Source: Streptomyces armeniacus
GTDB taxonomy: Bacteria; Actinomycetota; Actinomycetes; Streptomycetales; Streptomycetaceae
Direction of reading: 5' to 3'
Assembly: GCF_003355155.1 (NCBI RefSeq)
Contig: NZ_CP031320.1
Span: forward strand, 310,001 to 374,000
Length of the DNA: 64,000 nt
The notes beneath the pieces are model-generated. The model worked only from the letters and a program-made list of their open reading frames with translations, was not told the origin of the DNA and did not search any database. Position 1 is the stretch's first letter. Each line of letters starts with the position of its first letter. The translations under genes and the position numbers were made by a program. Of this stretch, positions 1 through 7,186 are shown piece by piece.

Positions 1-333
1 TCGGGTCAGCCGGTCGTGCTGAACACCGTGGCCGGCCTGACGACGCTCGAACTGTGGCCGCAGGACATCCGCCCCGACGAGGCCGCGGCCGTACGCGTCC
101 GCAACACGGACGACTGGCTGGGCGTCATCGCGGGCGGCAGCGCCGTCGGCACCTCCACCACCGCCACCGCGGAGCTGCACCCGCACCCCGGTGTCGTCTA
201 CCGGCCGCTGGCCGGGACGGACGACGTGCCCGTACGGCTGGTCTGGCCCGGCACCGCGGCCCACCCGGCGGTGCCCGCGCTGACCGCCCTCGTACTCGAC
301 ATCCTCTGTGTCCCTCCACAGGGAACCGAGTGA
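1..333 (+). CDS. C-terminal end of a LysR-type regulator (partial)
   Basis: The open frame enters from the left edge and ends at TGA 331-333, giving the last 110 residues of a longer protein. The pattern (a 'GQPVVLNTVAGL' start, 'VRNTDDWLGVIAGGSAVG' in the middle, 'VYRPLAG...PVRLVW' near the end) fits the second half of a LysR substrate-binding domain, where the effector pocket and dimer interface lie. The DNA-binding part is outside the window, so neither effector nor targets can be inferred. The GTG at 16 is internal, not a start. The family call rests on motif recognition only. Confidence 0.7.
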   Translation, partial: SGQPVVLNTVAGLTTLELWPQDIRPDEAAAVRVRNTDDWLGVIAGGSAVGTSTTATAELHPHPGVVYRPLAGTDDVPVRLVWPGTAAHPAVPALTALVLDILCVPPQGTE

Positions 334-382
334 TCACGGCATACGTTGGCCGGGCAGAGGGCACTCAGCCTCTCGCACACCC

Positions 383-406
383 ATCGGGATCCAGGTATCG
401 GGATCC
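383..406. repeat. Short direct repeat ATCGGGATCC in the 334-446 gap
   Basis: ATCGGGATCC occurs at 383-392 and again at 397-406, followed directly by another GGATCC. It lies about 40 bp upstream of the small gene at 447. It could be an operator or the remains of slippage; nothing in the sequence decides this. Confidence 0.4.
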
Positions 407-446
407 GGATCCATTCCCCATCCAGATCCACCACAGGAGACAGACC

Positions 447-677
447 ATGGCAGGGTTCCTCGACAAGGCCAAGGAGCAGGCGCAGCGCGGCCTCTCGCAG
501 GGCAAGGAGAAGGTCGGCGAGGTGCAGGCCCAGCGCGCGGGCCAGGACCTGGTCCGCAAGCTGGGCGCCGCCTACTACGCGGAGCAGCACGGCACCGGCT
601 CCGCCGCGAACGTGCAGCAGGCGATGGCCGCTCTCGAGCAGCACATCGCCCAGCACGGCGACGGCGCACTGCGCTAG
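447..677 (+). CDS. Small soluble hypothetical protein (76 aa)
   Basis: This 76-residue protein starts at ATG 447, 8 nt after an AGGAG ribosome-binding site. It is rich in Ala, Gln and Lys in the first half (AKEQAQRGLSQGKEKVGEVQAQ) and has no Cys, signal peptide or membrane segment, so it should be a small, mainly helical cytoplasmic protein. The second half (SAANVQQAMAALEQHIAQHGDG) also looks helical. I recognise it as a common type of streptomycete hypothetical but know no function. It faces the NUDIX gene at 742. Confidence 0.75.
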   Translation: MAGFLDKAKEQAQRGLSQGKEKVGEVQAQRAGQDLVRKLGAAYYAEQHGTGSAANVQQAMAALEQHIAQHGDGALR

Positions 678-741
678 CCGGCACCGTACGCACCTCGCGC
701 GTCGTGCTCGCTGCGCGCACCGGTCCCGCCGGTCGCGCCGG

Positions 742-1272
742 TCAGCCGAAGCGCAGCCGGTGGAGCATGAGGAGCGCCGCGGCCGAGTTCGCGGCGGGCA
801 CTTCGCCCCGTGCGATCAGGTCCGGCGCCTCCTTCAGCGGCATCCACTCGCGCTTGTCCGACTCGTAGTCGTCCTCCGGGTGGCCGACGAACGCGGCACT
901 CTCCGCCCAGTAGATGTGGTGCCGCGCGTCGGTCAGCCCGTTGGACGGCTCGACCGTCATCAGGTGCCGCAGCGGGCCCGGCTGCCAGCCGGTCTCCTCC
1001 AGCATCTCGCGGGCCGCGGCGGCGGCGATGTCCTCGCCGTCCTCGACGACGCCCGCAGCCAGTTCCCAGCCCCAGCTGTCGGTGATGAAGCGGTGCCGCC
1101 AGAGCAGCAGCACCTCGTTCCGCTCGTTGACGGCGGTGGCCATGGCGACCGGCCGCATCCTTATCAGGTAGTGGTCGAGGCGGCGGCCGTCGGGCAGTTC
1201 CACATCGGCCAGGTTCACGCGCAGCCACTGGTTCTCGTACACCGTGTGCTCACCCAGGTTCTTCCATAGCAC
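742..1272 (-). CDS. NUDIX hydrolase, ADP-ribose pyrophosphatase-like
   Basis: The 176-residue protein has a complete Nudix box at about residues 74-96 (G, then five residues, E, then seven, REMLEETGW), which supplies the Mg-binding glutamates. An N-terminal beta region (YENQWLRVNLADVELPDGRRLDHY) resembles ADP-ribose/nucleoside-diphosphate-sugar pyrophosphatases that hydrolyse X-linked nucleoside diphosphates. I use GTG 1272 because AAGGGGG sits 8 nt upstream; an in-frame GTG at 1305 has no such site. It is monocistronic, convergent with the 447 gene and followed upstream by the TPR regulator. The exact substrate cannot be read from the sequence. Confidence 0.85.
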   Translation of the reverse strand: MLWKNLGEHTVYENQWLRVNLADVELPDGRRLDHYLIRMRPVAMATAVNERNEVLLLWRHRFITDSWGWELAAGVVEDGEDIAAAAAREMLEETGWQPGPLRHLMTVEPSNGLTDARHHIYWAESAAFVGHPEDDYESDKREWMPLKEAPDLIARGEVPAANSAAALLMLHRLRFG

Positions 1273-1319
1273 GTAAGTGCCCCCTTCCCCGCAGAAGTTG
1301 GGCACTCCAGCATGCGGCC

Positions 1320-2666
1320 TCAGAGGGGGACTTGCAGTGCCTCGTCGATCAGCCGCGCGGCCTCCGCCGCGGACGTGCCGGGGTGCCCGGCCAAGTGGTC
1401 GCGGACCGCTCGCATCCGGTCCCGCAGCCGCTGTGACTCGATCCCCTGCGCATGCCCCACCATCTCGGCCGCAGTCGCCGCCGCCCGCTCCGCCTCGCCG
1501 CTGCGCAGCTCGACGTCGGTGAGCGTGGCGAGCCGGTTCACCCGTCCTCGTACGTGCGCGGGTGCCCGGGCGGCCTCCTCGGCATACCGGCCGGCGGCCT
1601 TCACGTCCCCCAGCACCAACAGCGCCTCGGCCACCCGCACTTCGAGCAGCCCTGGCTGTACGTAGCCCGTCTCCTCGGGCTCCTCCTCCGGACGTATCCG
1701 CGTGGAGAACGTCTCGGCCAGCCGCATGCAGCGGTGCGCGCTGCCCCGGTCACCGAGCCGCGCGTACGCCTTCGCCTGCATCGCGTACAGGTCGGTGGCG
1801 AGCGCGGGGCTCGCGTGCGGACCGGTGGTGCGTAACACCGACTCGGCGCACGCGATCGAGTGCCGGTTGTCTCCCAGGAACAGCGCCTGGTTCACCAGCA
1901 GCGACACCACGTACCCGCCGAACAGCCGGTCCCCGGACGCCTTTCCGAGCCGCAGCGCCTGGTGGAAGTACCGCTGGGCGAGGCCCTGCGAGTCCGCGTC
2001 GTACGCGCAGATCCCGCAGACCGCGGCCAGCGAGCCGGCCGCGCGGCACAGCTTGCGACCGGTGCGGTCGTCGTACGCCCCGCGCATCAGCGGCGCCACC
2101 TCGGCGGTCAGGAAGCCGACGACGCGGGGGCGGGTGGCGACGCCGCCGGCATTCCGGTACAGGTGCTCATAGTGGCCGCGTGCCGCGTGCAGCACAGCCA
2201 CTTCGGCGTCGGTCACCTGCCGGCGGCCGGCGTGTGAGACGTCGAGGTCCTCCGGCGGGTTCTCCCACTCCCATACGGGCGCCGCCGCGGCCGCGCCCGT
2301 GAGCAGCGACGGGCCGGGCGCCTCGCCGTGCAGTTGGTCGGATCGCCACAGCACGGCGGCCCGTTCGAGGAAACGGTTCAGTCCGCCGACGTCGGCGACG
2401 AGTTGGGCGGGCGGCTCCGAGGGCGCCGCCATGCCTATGTCGTCCAGCGTGAGCGTACGGGCGAGCTGGCGGCCGAGGATCTCGCAGATCAGCTCGGGCA
2501 CCCGGCCGCGCGGCCGCTGGCCCTTCAGCCAGCGCGCCACAGCCGTGTGGTCGTAACGCAGGGTGATCCCGGCGTCGTTGCCGAGCTGGTTGATCCGCGC
2601 GGCCAGTCCGGCCCGGGACATCCCGGCCTGATCGAGCAGCGCGTCCAGTTGGCGGTTCGGCTCCAT
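1320..2666 (-). CDS. HTH/TPR-type transcriptional regulator
   Basis: A 448-residue protein. Residues 1-60 form a Cro/XRE-like helix-turn-helix (LDALLDQAGMSRAGLAARIN... HTAVARWLKGQRPRGRVPELI). The rest is alpha-helical with several TPR-like units (GSLAAVCGICAYDADSQGLAQRYFHQALRLG, LATDLYAMQAKAYARLGDRGSAHRCMRLAE). This is the architecture of the large streptomycete family of HTH-TPR regulators, some of which affect development and antibiotic production. ATG 2666 has GGAGGG 6 nt upstream and is preferred over ATG 2714 or 2687. A paralogue of the same plan runs divergently from 2899, so the two share a 230-bp control region. Target genes and ligand are unknown. Confidence 0.8.
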   Translation of the reverse strand: MEPNRQLDALLDQAGMSRAGLAARINQLGNDAGITLRYDHTAVARWLKGQRPRGRVPELICEILGRQLARTLTLDDIGMAAPSEPPAQLVADVGGLNRFLERAAVLWRSDQLHGEAPGPSLLTGAAAAAPVWEWENPPEDLDVSHAGRRQVTDAEVAVLHAARGHYEHLYRNAGGVATRPRVVGFLTAEVAPLMRGAYDDRTGRKLCRAAGSLAAVCGICAYDADSQGLAQRYFHQALRLGKASGDRLFGGYVVSLLVNQALFLGDNRHSIACAESVLRTTGPHASPALATDLYAMQAKAYARLGDRGSAHRCMRLAETFSTRIRPEEEPEETGYVQPGLLEVRVAEALLVLGDVKAAGRYAEEAARAPAHVRGRVNRLATLTDVELRSGEAERAAATAAEMVGHAQGIESQRLRDRMRAVRDHLAGHPGTSAAEAARLIDEALQVPL

Positions 2667-2849
2667 CGCGGCCCTCCGGTCCTTCATCACGTGTTTCGCA
2701 GAGTAAGGGCACATCCGTTCACACGGGGTGCGAATACAGCACGACCACCTGTACGAGGCACATGCTCCCCGTCGTAGGTTACTTGGGGTTGAGTCGAAGT
2801 ACCCCTCCGTAGGCAGAGATGCGTACGGAGAGCAACCAAGGAGGGCTCA
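2667..2849. promoter_or_regulatory. Divergent control region between two HTH/TPR regulators
   Basis: About 180 bp separate the two divergently read paralogues (1320-2666 minus, mini-ORF at 2850 and 2899-4431 plus). The stretch is less GC-rich than its surroundings (around 2700-2815), as expected for promoters, but I could not assign -35/-10 boxes with confidence and see no clear palindrome. Confidence 0.4.
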
Positions 2850-2912
2850 GTGAACGATCCGATCCGCTTTCGACTCGATCTCCGGAAGGAGGACCGCGAT
2901 GCGCTCGGCTAG
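2850..2912 (+). CDS. 20-codon mini-ORF coupled to the downstream TPR regulator
   Basis: GTG 2850 is preceded by AAGGAGGG with 5-6 nt spacing, a near-perfect ribosome-binding site. It opens a 20-codon frame (MNDPIRFRLDLRKEDRDALG) ending at TAG 2910-2912. The frame runs 14 nt into the next gene, whose ATG is at 2899 in another frame and whose own GGAGG (2888-2893) lies inside the mini-ORF. Ribosomes ending here would be positioned to restart at 2899, so translational coupling or leader-peptide control is likely. The peptide is highly charged and has no recognised motif. Whether it has a function of its own is open. Confidence 0.55.
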   Translation: MNDPIRFRLDLRKEDRDALG

Positions 2913-4431
2913 CCGCACCCGCACCCCCAACGACGCGCTCCGCGCGCTGCTGGAGGAGTCCGGCTGGACGCAGGCGGCCTTCGCCCGCGCCCTGGCGCGG
3001 CTGGGCGCCGAGACGGGCGCACACCTGCACTACGACCGCACCTCCGTCGCCCACTGGCTGCGCGGCAGCCGCCCCGGGCCCGCGGTCCAGCGGCTGATGG
3101 CGGAGGCGCTCAGCCGCCGCCTGCGCCGCCCGGTGACGGTGGCCGACCTCGGCATGGGCGGCACCGGCGGCCCGGGCCGGCGGCCGTACGGGCGCACGGC
3201 CGCGCCGCCCGACTGGCCGGATCCGCGCGTACGGGCGCTGGACACGCTGGCGGCGCTCACGGCGCCGGCCGCGGGCCCGTCGCGCGCGCACGCGAAGACC
3301 CCGGCGCCGTACCGGCTGACGCTCCTCACGGAGCCCAAGTCCGTACCGCCGGAGGGGAAGTCCGTACCGCCGGAGGGCCGGACAGGGCCGAAAGGACCGG
3401 CAGGACCCGGAGGACCGGCGGGGAACGCCGCACTGACGGGACCGGAGGGCGTACGCGGGCGGCCCGCACCGGCACAGCGCGCGGAGCACGCGCAGGGCGC
3501 GCAGCCCACGGAGCGCGCCGACTGCGGCCCGGCGGACGTCGCCTCCGTCCGCGCGCACGCGTACTTCTTCGCCGAGCAGGCCGACCGGCGCGGCGGCGGG
3601 CACATCCGCGCGCCGCTGGCCGCGTACGTCTCCGGGCTGGCCCGCCGGCTGCGCGACCCGGAGGCGGCGGGCCCGTACCGCGGCGAACTGCTGTCCGGCG
3701 CCGCACGGTTGAGCTACCTGCTCGCCCGCGTATACGCCGACGAGCAGCGCCACGGACTCGCCCAGCGCGCCTTCCTCACCTCCGGTGAACTGGCCGAGGA
3801 GGCCGGCGACCCGGCCGGCTCCGCGCTCGCGCGGCGTGCACTGAGCACGCAGGCGCACGAGTTGGGGCACCACCGGCACAGCCTGGCGCTCGCCGAGGCC
3901 GCCTGCGAGACGGCGCCGCCGGACACCGAGCCGTCCGCGCGCGCGTTCCTCTACGCGGGACTGGCCGTCGCGGCGGCGGACGGCGGCGGACGCGCCGACG
4001 CACTGGCCGCGCTGCGCCGCGCCGAGCAGTCCATGGCACACGCCGACGCCCTGGGCGGCGGCCCCGTCGGCGGCTATCAGGAGGCCGCGCTCCAGTACCA
4101 GACCGGGCAGGTACGCGCCGGACTGGGCGACCGCAGCGGCGCCATACGCGAGTTGCGCGCGTCCCTGCGGTCCCGCCCGGTGGACGAACGGCGCGCCCGC
4201 GCGCTGAGCCACGCGGAGCTCGCCGAACTGCTGCTCTCCTGCGGCCGTTTGGAGGAGGCGTGCGCCTCCTGGGAGGTCTTCCTGGAAGACTGCTCGATGG
4301 TCCGCTCCGGCCGCGCGCGGCGTGCCCGGGCCCGCATCCCGGTGCTGATCCGCCCATACCGGCGCGAAGAGTGCGCACAGGCGCTTATGGCGCGCTCGGG
4401 CGCCCTGGCGGGGAACGGTGGTTTCCAGTAA
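2899..4431 (+). CDS. HTH/TPR-type transcriptional regulator, paralogue of the divergent gene
   Basis: A 510-residue protein. Residues 10-75 form the HTH (LLEESGWTQAAFARALARLG... RTSVAHWLRGSRPGPAVQRL), close in plan to the divergent regulator (HTAVARWLKGQRPRGRVPEL). Residues about 90-210 are a low-complexity Gly/Pro-rich linker containing a perfectly duplicated KSVPPEG unit and a short collagen-like run. From about residue 215 to the end the protein is TPR-like helical repeats. The start overlaps a 20-codon mini-ORF. It is probably a DNA-binding regulator controlled by protein or peptide contacts through the TPR part; targets are unknown. Confidence 0.8.
   Translation: MRSASRTRTPNDALRALLEESGWTQAAFARALARLGAETGAHLHYDRTSVAHWLRGSRPGPAVQRLMAEALSRRLRRPVTVADLGMGGTGGPGRRPYGRTAAPPDWPDPRVRALDTLAALTAPAAGPSRAHAKTPAPYRLTLLTEPKSVPPEGKSVPPEGRTGPKGPAGPGGPAGNAALTGPEGVRGRPAPAQRAEHAQGAQPTERADCGPADVASVRAHAYFFAEQADRRGGGHIRAPLAAYVSGLARRLRDPEAAGPYRGELLSGAARLSYLLARVYADEQRHGLAQRAFLTSGELAEEAGDPAGSALARRALSTQAHELGHHRHSLALAEAACETAPPDTEPSARAFLYAGLAVAAADGGGRADALAALRRAEQSMAHADALGGGPVGGYQEAALQYQTGQVRAGLGDRSGAIRELRASLRSRPVDERRARALSHAELAELLLSCGRLEEACASWEVFLEDCSMVRSGRARRARARIPVLIRPYRREECAQALMARSGALAGNGGFQ
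3337..3378 (+). repeat. 21-bp tandem duplication inside the regulator linker
   Basis: The units 3337-3357 and 3358-3378 differ only at the last base. Each encodes KSVPPEG, so the duplication keeps the frame and lengthens the disordered linker between HTH and TPR parts. Such in-frame repeats often vary in copy number between strains. Confidence 0.8.
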
Positions 4432-4492
4432 AAGCGAAAGTACGGGCTTCGGCCCCTGACGTCATCCGAGACCAGGAGAAACAGAGGCGAGC

Positions 4493-5083
4493 ATGGCCAC
4501 ACCCATCACCGCGAACGCCTTGGTCGCGGCCCTCGAGGACGAGGGTCTGACCGTCGCGGAAGTGCGCGACTGGCGGAACCACAACCGCAACCACAAGGGC
4601 GCCTGGGGGCCAGTGCACGGCATCATGATCCATCACACGGTCACCAGCGGTGCCGAGCGCACCGTCGACATCTGCTACGACGGATACGCCGAGCTGCCGG
4701 GGCCGCTCTGCCACGGCGTGATCACGAAGGACGGCACCGTCCATCTCGTCGGCCACGGCCGCGCCAACCACGCCGGGCTGGGCGACGACGACGTGCTGCG
4801 CGCCGTGATCGCGGAGAAGGGACTCCCCGCGCCCAACGAGCAGAACACCGACGGGAACAGCCGCTTCTACGGCTTCGAGTGCGAGAACCTCGGCGACGGC
4901 GAGGACCCCTGGCCGGCCGCCCAGCTCGAGGCCATCGAGAAGGCGTCCGCGGCGCTCTGCCGCCACCACGGCTGGAACGCGCCGTCCGTCATCGGCCACA
5001 AGGAGTGGACGAACCAGAAGGTGGACCCGCGCGGCTTCAGCATGGACGACATGCGGGAACGCATCGCGGAACGGCTCAAGTGA
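4493..5083 (+). CDS. N-acetylmuramoyl-L-alanine amidase domain protein (Amidase_2/PGRP type)
   Basis: The 196-residue protein carries an Amidase_2 fold. IMIHHT at about residue 44 provides the first zinc His, CHGVITKDGTVHLV the typical beta-strand, and SVIGHKEWTNQKVDPRGF near residue 165 the second His and the Asp that replaces the usual Cys ligand. These enzymes cut the bond between MurNAc and the L-Ala of the stem peptide. There is no signal peptide or wall-binding domain, which is odd for a wall hydrolase and resembles phage endolysins. No other phage genes are nearby, so I read it as a domesticated or intracellular amidase. Confidence 0.85.
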   Translation: MATPITANALVAALEDEGLTVAEVRDWRNHNRNHKGAWGPVHGIMIHHTVTSGAERTVDICYDGYAELPGPLCHGVITKDGTVHLVGHGRANHAGLGDDDVLRAVIAEKGLPAPNEQNTDGNSRFYGFECENLGDGEDPWPAAQLEAIEKASAALCRHHGWNAPSVIGHKEWTNQKVDPRGFSMDDMRERIAERLK

Positions 5084-5196
5084 GAGCCGGGCACGGGAGG
5101 GCGCCGGGTCGAGCCGCGGGCCGGCCCGGGTGAGAATCGGCCTGTGACCGCACAACCCGCGCAGCCCGCGTGCCCCTCGTGCCCCGTGCAACGCGC

Positions 5197-5232
5197 GTGC
5201 CCCGCAGGCCCCGCGTGCCCCGCAGGCCCCGC
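5197..5232 (+). repeat. Tandem repeat just before the PLP-enzyme start
   Basis: An 18-bp unit (GTGCCCCGCAGGCCCCGC) is present twice in a row at 5197-5214 and 5215-5232, within a wider run of related CCCGCG(TG) words from 5150. It is immediately followed by GTG 5233, the start I prefer for the PLP enzyme. Changes in copy number that are multiples of 18 bp would keep the longer in-frame extension open. Confidence 0.7.
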
Positions 5233-6234
5233 GTGACAGCGGACCGGCTGGACGCCCTCGCCCCGCGACTGCCGTCGCCCCTCCAGGAGGTGGCCGACGA
5301 GCGGTTCGCGCGGCGGGGCGTCCGGCTGCTGCTGAAGCGGGACGACCTGATCCACCCGGCGCTGCCCGGCAACAAGTGGCGGAAGCTCGCGCCGAATCTG
5401 CGCGCCGCGGCCGAAACCGGCCACCGTACGCTGCTCACTTTCGGCGGCGCCTACTCCAACCACCTGCGCGCCACCGCCGCCGCGGGACGCCTCCTGGGCT
5501 TCGCCACGGTGGGCGTCGTCCGCGGCGAGGAGCTGGCCGACCGCCCGCTCAACGCGTCGCTCGCCCGGTGCGCCGCCGACGGCATGCGGCTCCACTTCGT
5601 GTCCCGCGCCGCGTACCGGCGCCGGAACGACCCCGCCTGGACCGCCGGGCTGCACGACCGGTTCGGCGACTTCTACGCGATCCCCGAGGGCGGCAGCAAC
5701 GCCCTGGCCGTACACGGCTGCACGGAACTGGGCCACGAGCTGCGCGGCCGTACGGACGTCGCCGCCGTCGCCTGCGGTACGGGCGGCACGCTGGCGGGAC
5801 TGGCCGCCGGGCTCGGCACGTACGGCGCGGAAGACACGTACGGCACACCCTCCACATCCTCCACATCCGCACCAGGGTGCGCACTGGGCATACCCGTGCT
5901 CAAGGGCGGCTTCCTGGGCGCCGAGGTGGAGCGGCTGCAGCGGGAGGCGTTCGGCGGCCCGCGCGGCGACTGGACGCTGGACGACCGCTTCCACTGCGGC
6001 GGTTACGCGCGGACGACCGGTGAGCTCGACGCCTTCGCCGCGGATTTCGCCGCCCGGCACGCCGCCGTACTGGCCAGGGACGACTTGGGAGCGTCGGGGG
6101 AGGGGGCGCACGACGGGGGCACGGACCGTCTCGACCGCGTCTACGTGGCCAAGCTGCTGTTCGCCCTCCGCACACTCACGGTGGAGGGCTCGTTCGCGCC
6201 GGGGAGCACCGTCACGGCCGTGATCACGGGTTAG
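5233..6234 (+). CDS. PLP-dependent enzyme, ACC deaminase/D-cysteine desulfhydrase family
   Basis: A 333-residue fold-type II PLP enzyme. PGNKWRKL near residue 45 carries the Schiff-base lysine, TFGGAYSNHLRA follows as the cofactor/substrate loop, and CGTGGTLAGLAAG is the phosphate-binding glycine loop. Relatives are 1-aminocyclopropane-1-carboxylate deaminase and D-cysteine desulfhydrase, which deaminate small amino acids to 2-oxoacids and ammonia; the substrate here is not certain. The frame stays open up to GTG 5170, but that extension is a low-complexity PRRPRVP repeat, so I chose GTG 5233. Ribosome-binding sites are weak at both. Confidence 0.8.
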   Translation: MTADRLDALAPRLPSPLQEVADERFARRGVRLLLKRDDLIHPALPGNKWRKLAPNLRAAAETGHRTLLTFGGAYSNHLRATAAAGRLLGFATVGVVRGEELADRPLNASLARCAADGMRLHFVSRAAYRRRNDPAWTAGLHDRFGDFYAIPEGGSNALAVHGCTELGHELRGRTDVAAVACGTGGTLAGLAAGLGTYGAEDTYGTPSTSSTSAPGCALGIPVLKGGFLGAEVERLQREAFGGPRGDWTLDDRFHCGGYARTTGELDAFAADFAARHAAVLARDDLGASGEGAHDGGTDRLDRVYVAKLLFALRTLTVEGSFAPGSTVTAVITG

Positions 6235-6772
6235 CCGCCGACATCGCTGTCACGCTGCGTGTCCGGCACGGCTGCGCGACCGTACCGCCTCGCTCCGCTT
6301 GCGGTCACGCAAAGGAACCGCCTTCCGCTTTCGCCCAGATCCGTGCCGGGTGTTGCTATGAACGCCCCAACTCGTGGGTATGGAACCTGAGGTACCCCTT
6401 TCCATCGGCTGCGATACGAGCCGCGGGGTACCGGGTGGCGGGACCGCCGGGTGCTCTTCCGGATCCCCGGAGAGCCACTGCGCGCGCCGGACGACGCCAA
6501 CGCAGCGTAATCGTCCTGGATTTGAGGGCCTTACCCCCTAGCCACGGACAGTACCCATGTGTTTACTATGGGTGACGCCCCCAGGATGGGGCGGCGGCGG
6601 CCGTTCAAGATTCGTCCGGGCGACATCCCGAGTCGGATCGCGATAGCGTCGCAGTCGTACCATCCGCCGCGTCGGCCCGTGCGGCTCTGCAGGCACTGCG
6701 CAGAGCCCCCGGACCGGAGCGTTGGTAAACAGCCATCGAGCCTAACCAGCTTGCGCCACCTTGGAGGTGAGG
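6235..6772. promoter_or_regulatory. Long upstream region of the anti-sigma/sigma-H operon
   Basis: This 538-bp stretch has no convincing gene. The frames that cross it have poor codon bias and no ribosome-binding sites. It is the obvious control region for the operon starting at 6773. GGGTAT at 6377-6382 matches a sigma-B/H-type -10 box, but no GTTT box lies at the right distance. An inverted repeat is listed separately at 6553-6573. In S. coelicolor, sigH is known to have several promoters and to be a BldD target; I could not identify a clear BldD box. Confidence 0.5.
6553..6573. repeat. Inverted repeat ACCCAT/ATGGGT upstream of the sigma-H operon
   Basis: ACCCAT (6553-6558) and ATGGGT (6568-6573) are perfect inverted copies around a 9-bp AT-rich spacer (GTGTTTACT), about 200 bp before the anti-sigma gene. 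The AT-rich centre is unusual for this genome. It may be an operator or an overlapping promoter element. Confidence 0.4.
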
Positions 6773-7186
6773 GTGTCCCAGATCGCAGGCGAGCCCGGAG
6801 ACAAGGACTTCGTCGAGGTCCGGCTGCCCGCTGCGGGTGCCTATCTGTCCGTGCTGCGTACGGCCACAGCCGGGCTCGCGGCCCGATTGGACTTCACTCT
6901 CGACGAGATCGAGGATCTGCGGATCGCGGTCGACGAGGCGTGCGCCATCCTGCTCCAGCAGGCCGTCCCCGGCTCGGTGCTGAGCTGTGTCTTCGAGCTG
7001 ATCGGCGACTCGCTGCGGGTGACGGTCTCGGCGCCGACGACCGACGGCCGGGCTCCTGAGCGTGACACTTTCGCCTGGACGGTGCTGACCGCCCTGGCCG
7101 GGGAGGTGGACTCGGTGGTGTCAGAGGACCGTACGGTCAGCATCAGTCTGCGCAAGCAGCGCGGCGCGGGTCCGGAATCGTCGTGA
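6773..7186 (+). CDS. RsbW-like anti-sigma factor of sigma-H
   Basis: A 137-residue GHKL/HATPase-type anti-sigma factor. The helix EIEDLRIAVDEACAILL corresponds to the N-box region of RsbW/SpoIIAB proteins that hold SigB-family sigma factors inactive. I chose GTG 6773, 5 nt after GGAGG; the frame also offers TTG 6761 and GTG 6767. The stop overlaps the sigma gene (GTGA), so the two proteins are made in coupled amounts. It corresponds to the partner called PrsH/UshX beside sigH in S. coelicolor. Its release probably depends on an anti-anti-sigma factor encoded elsewhere, because none is in this operon. Confidence 0.9.
   Translation: MSQIAGEPGDKDFVEVRLPAAGAYLSVLRTATAGLAARLDFTLDEIEDLRIAVDEACAILLQQAVPGSVLSCVFELIGDSLRVTVSAPTTDGRAPERDTFAWTVLTALAGEVDSVVSEDRTVSISLRKQRGAGPESS

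Noticed and set aside
4493..5083. Prophage remnant around the amidase
   Set aside because: No integrase, holin, portal or tail genes are near; codon use matches the surroundings.
5144..5236. A 30-codon plus-strand frame from GTG 5144 as an independent peptide gene
   Set aside because: It consists of repeated Cys-Pro-Ala-Gly codons from a tandem repeat and has a weak ribosome-binding site; kept only as a comment on the PLP-enzyme start.
6231..6500. An 89-codon minus-strand frame in the long gap before the sigma-H operon
   Set aside because: Composition is Arg/Ser/Gly-rich with no ribosome-binding site; regulatory DNA is the better explanation.
6541..6600. A BldD box upstream of the sigma-H operon
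   Set aside because: The best candidate near 6551 has at least three mismatches to the BldD consensus; not strong enough to annotate.
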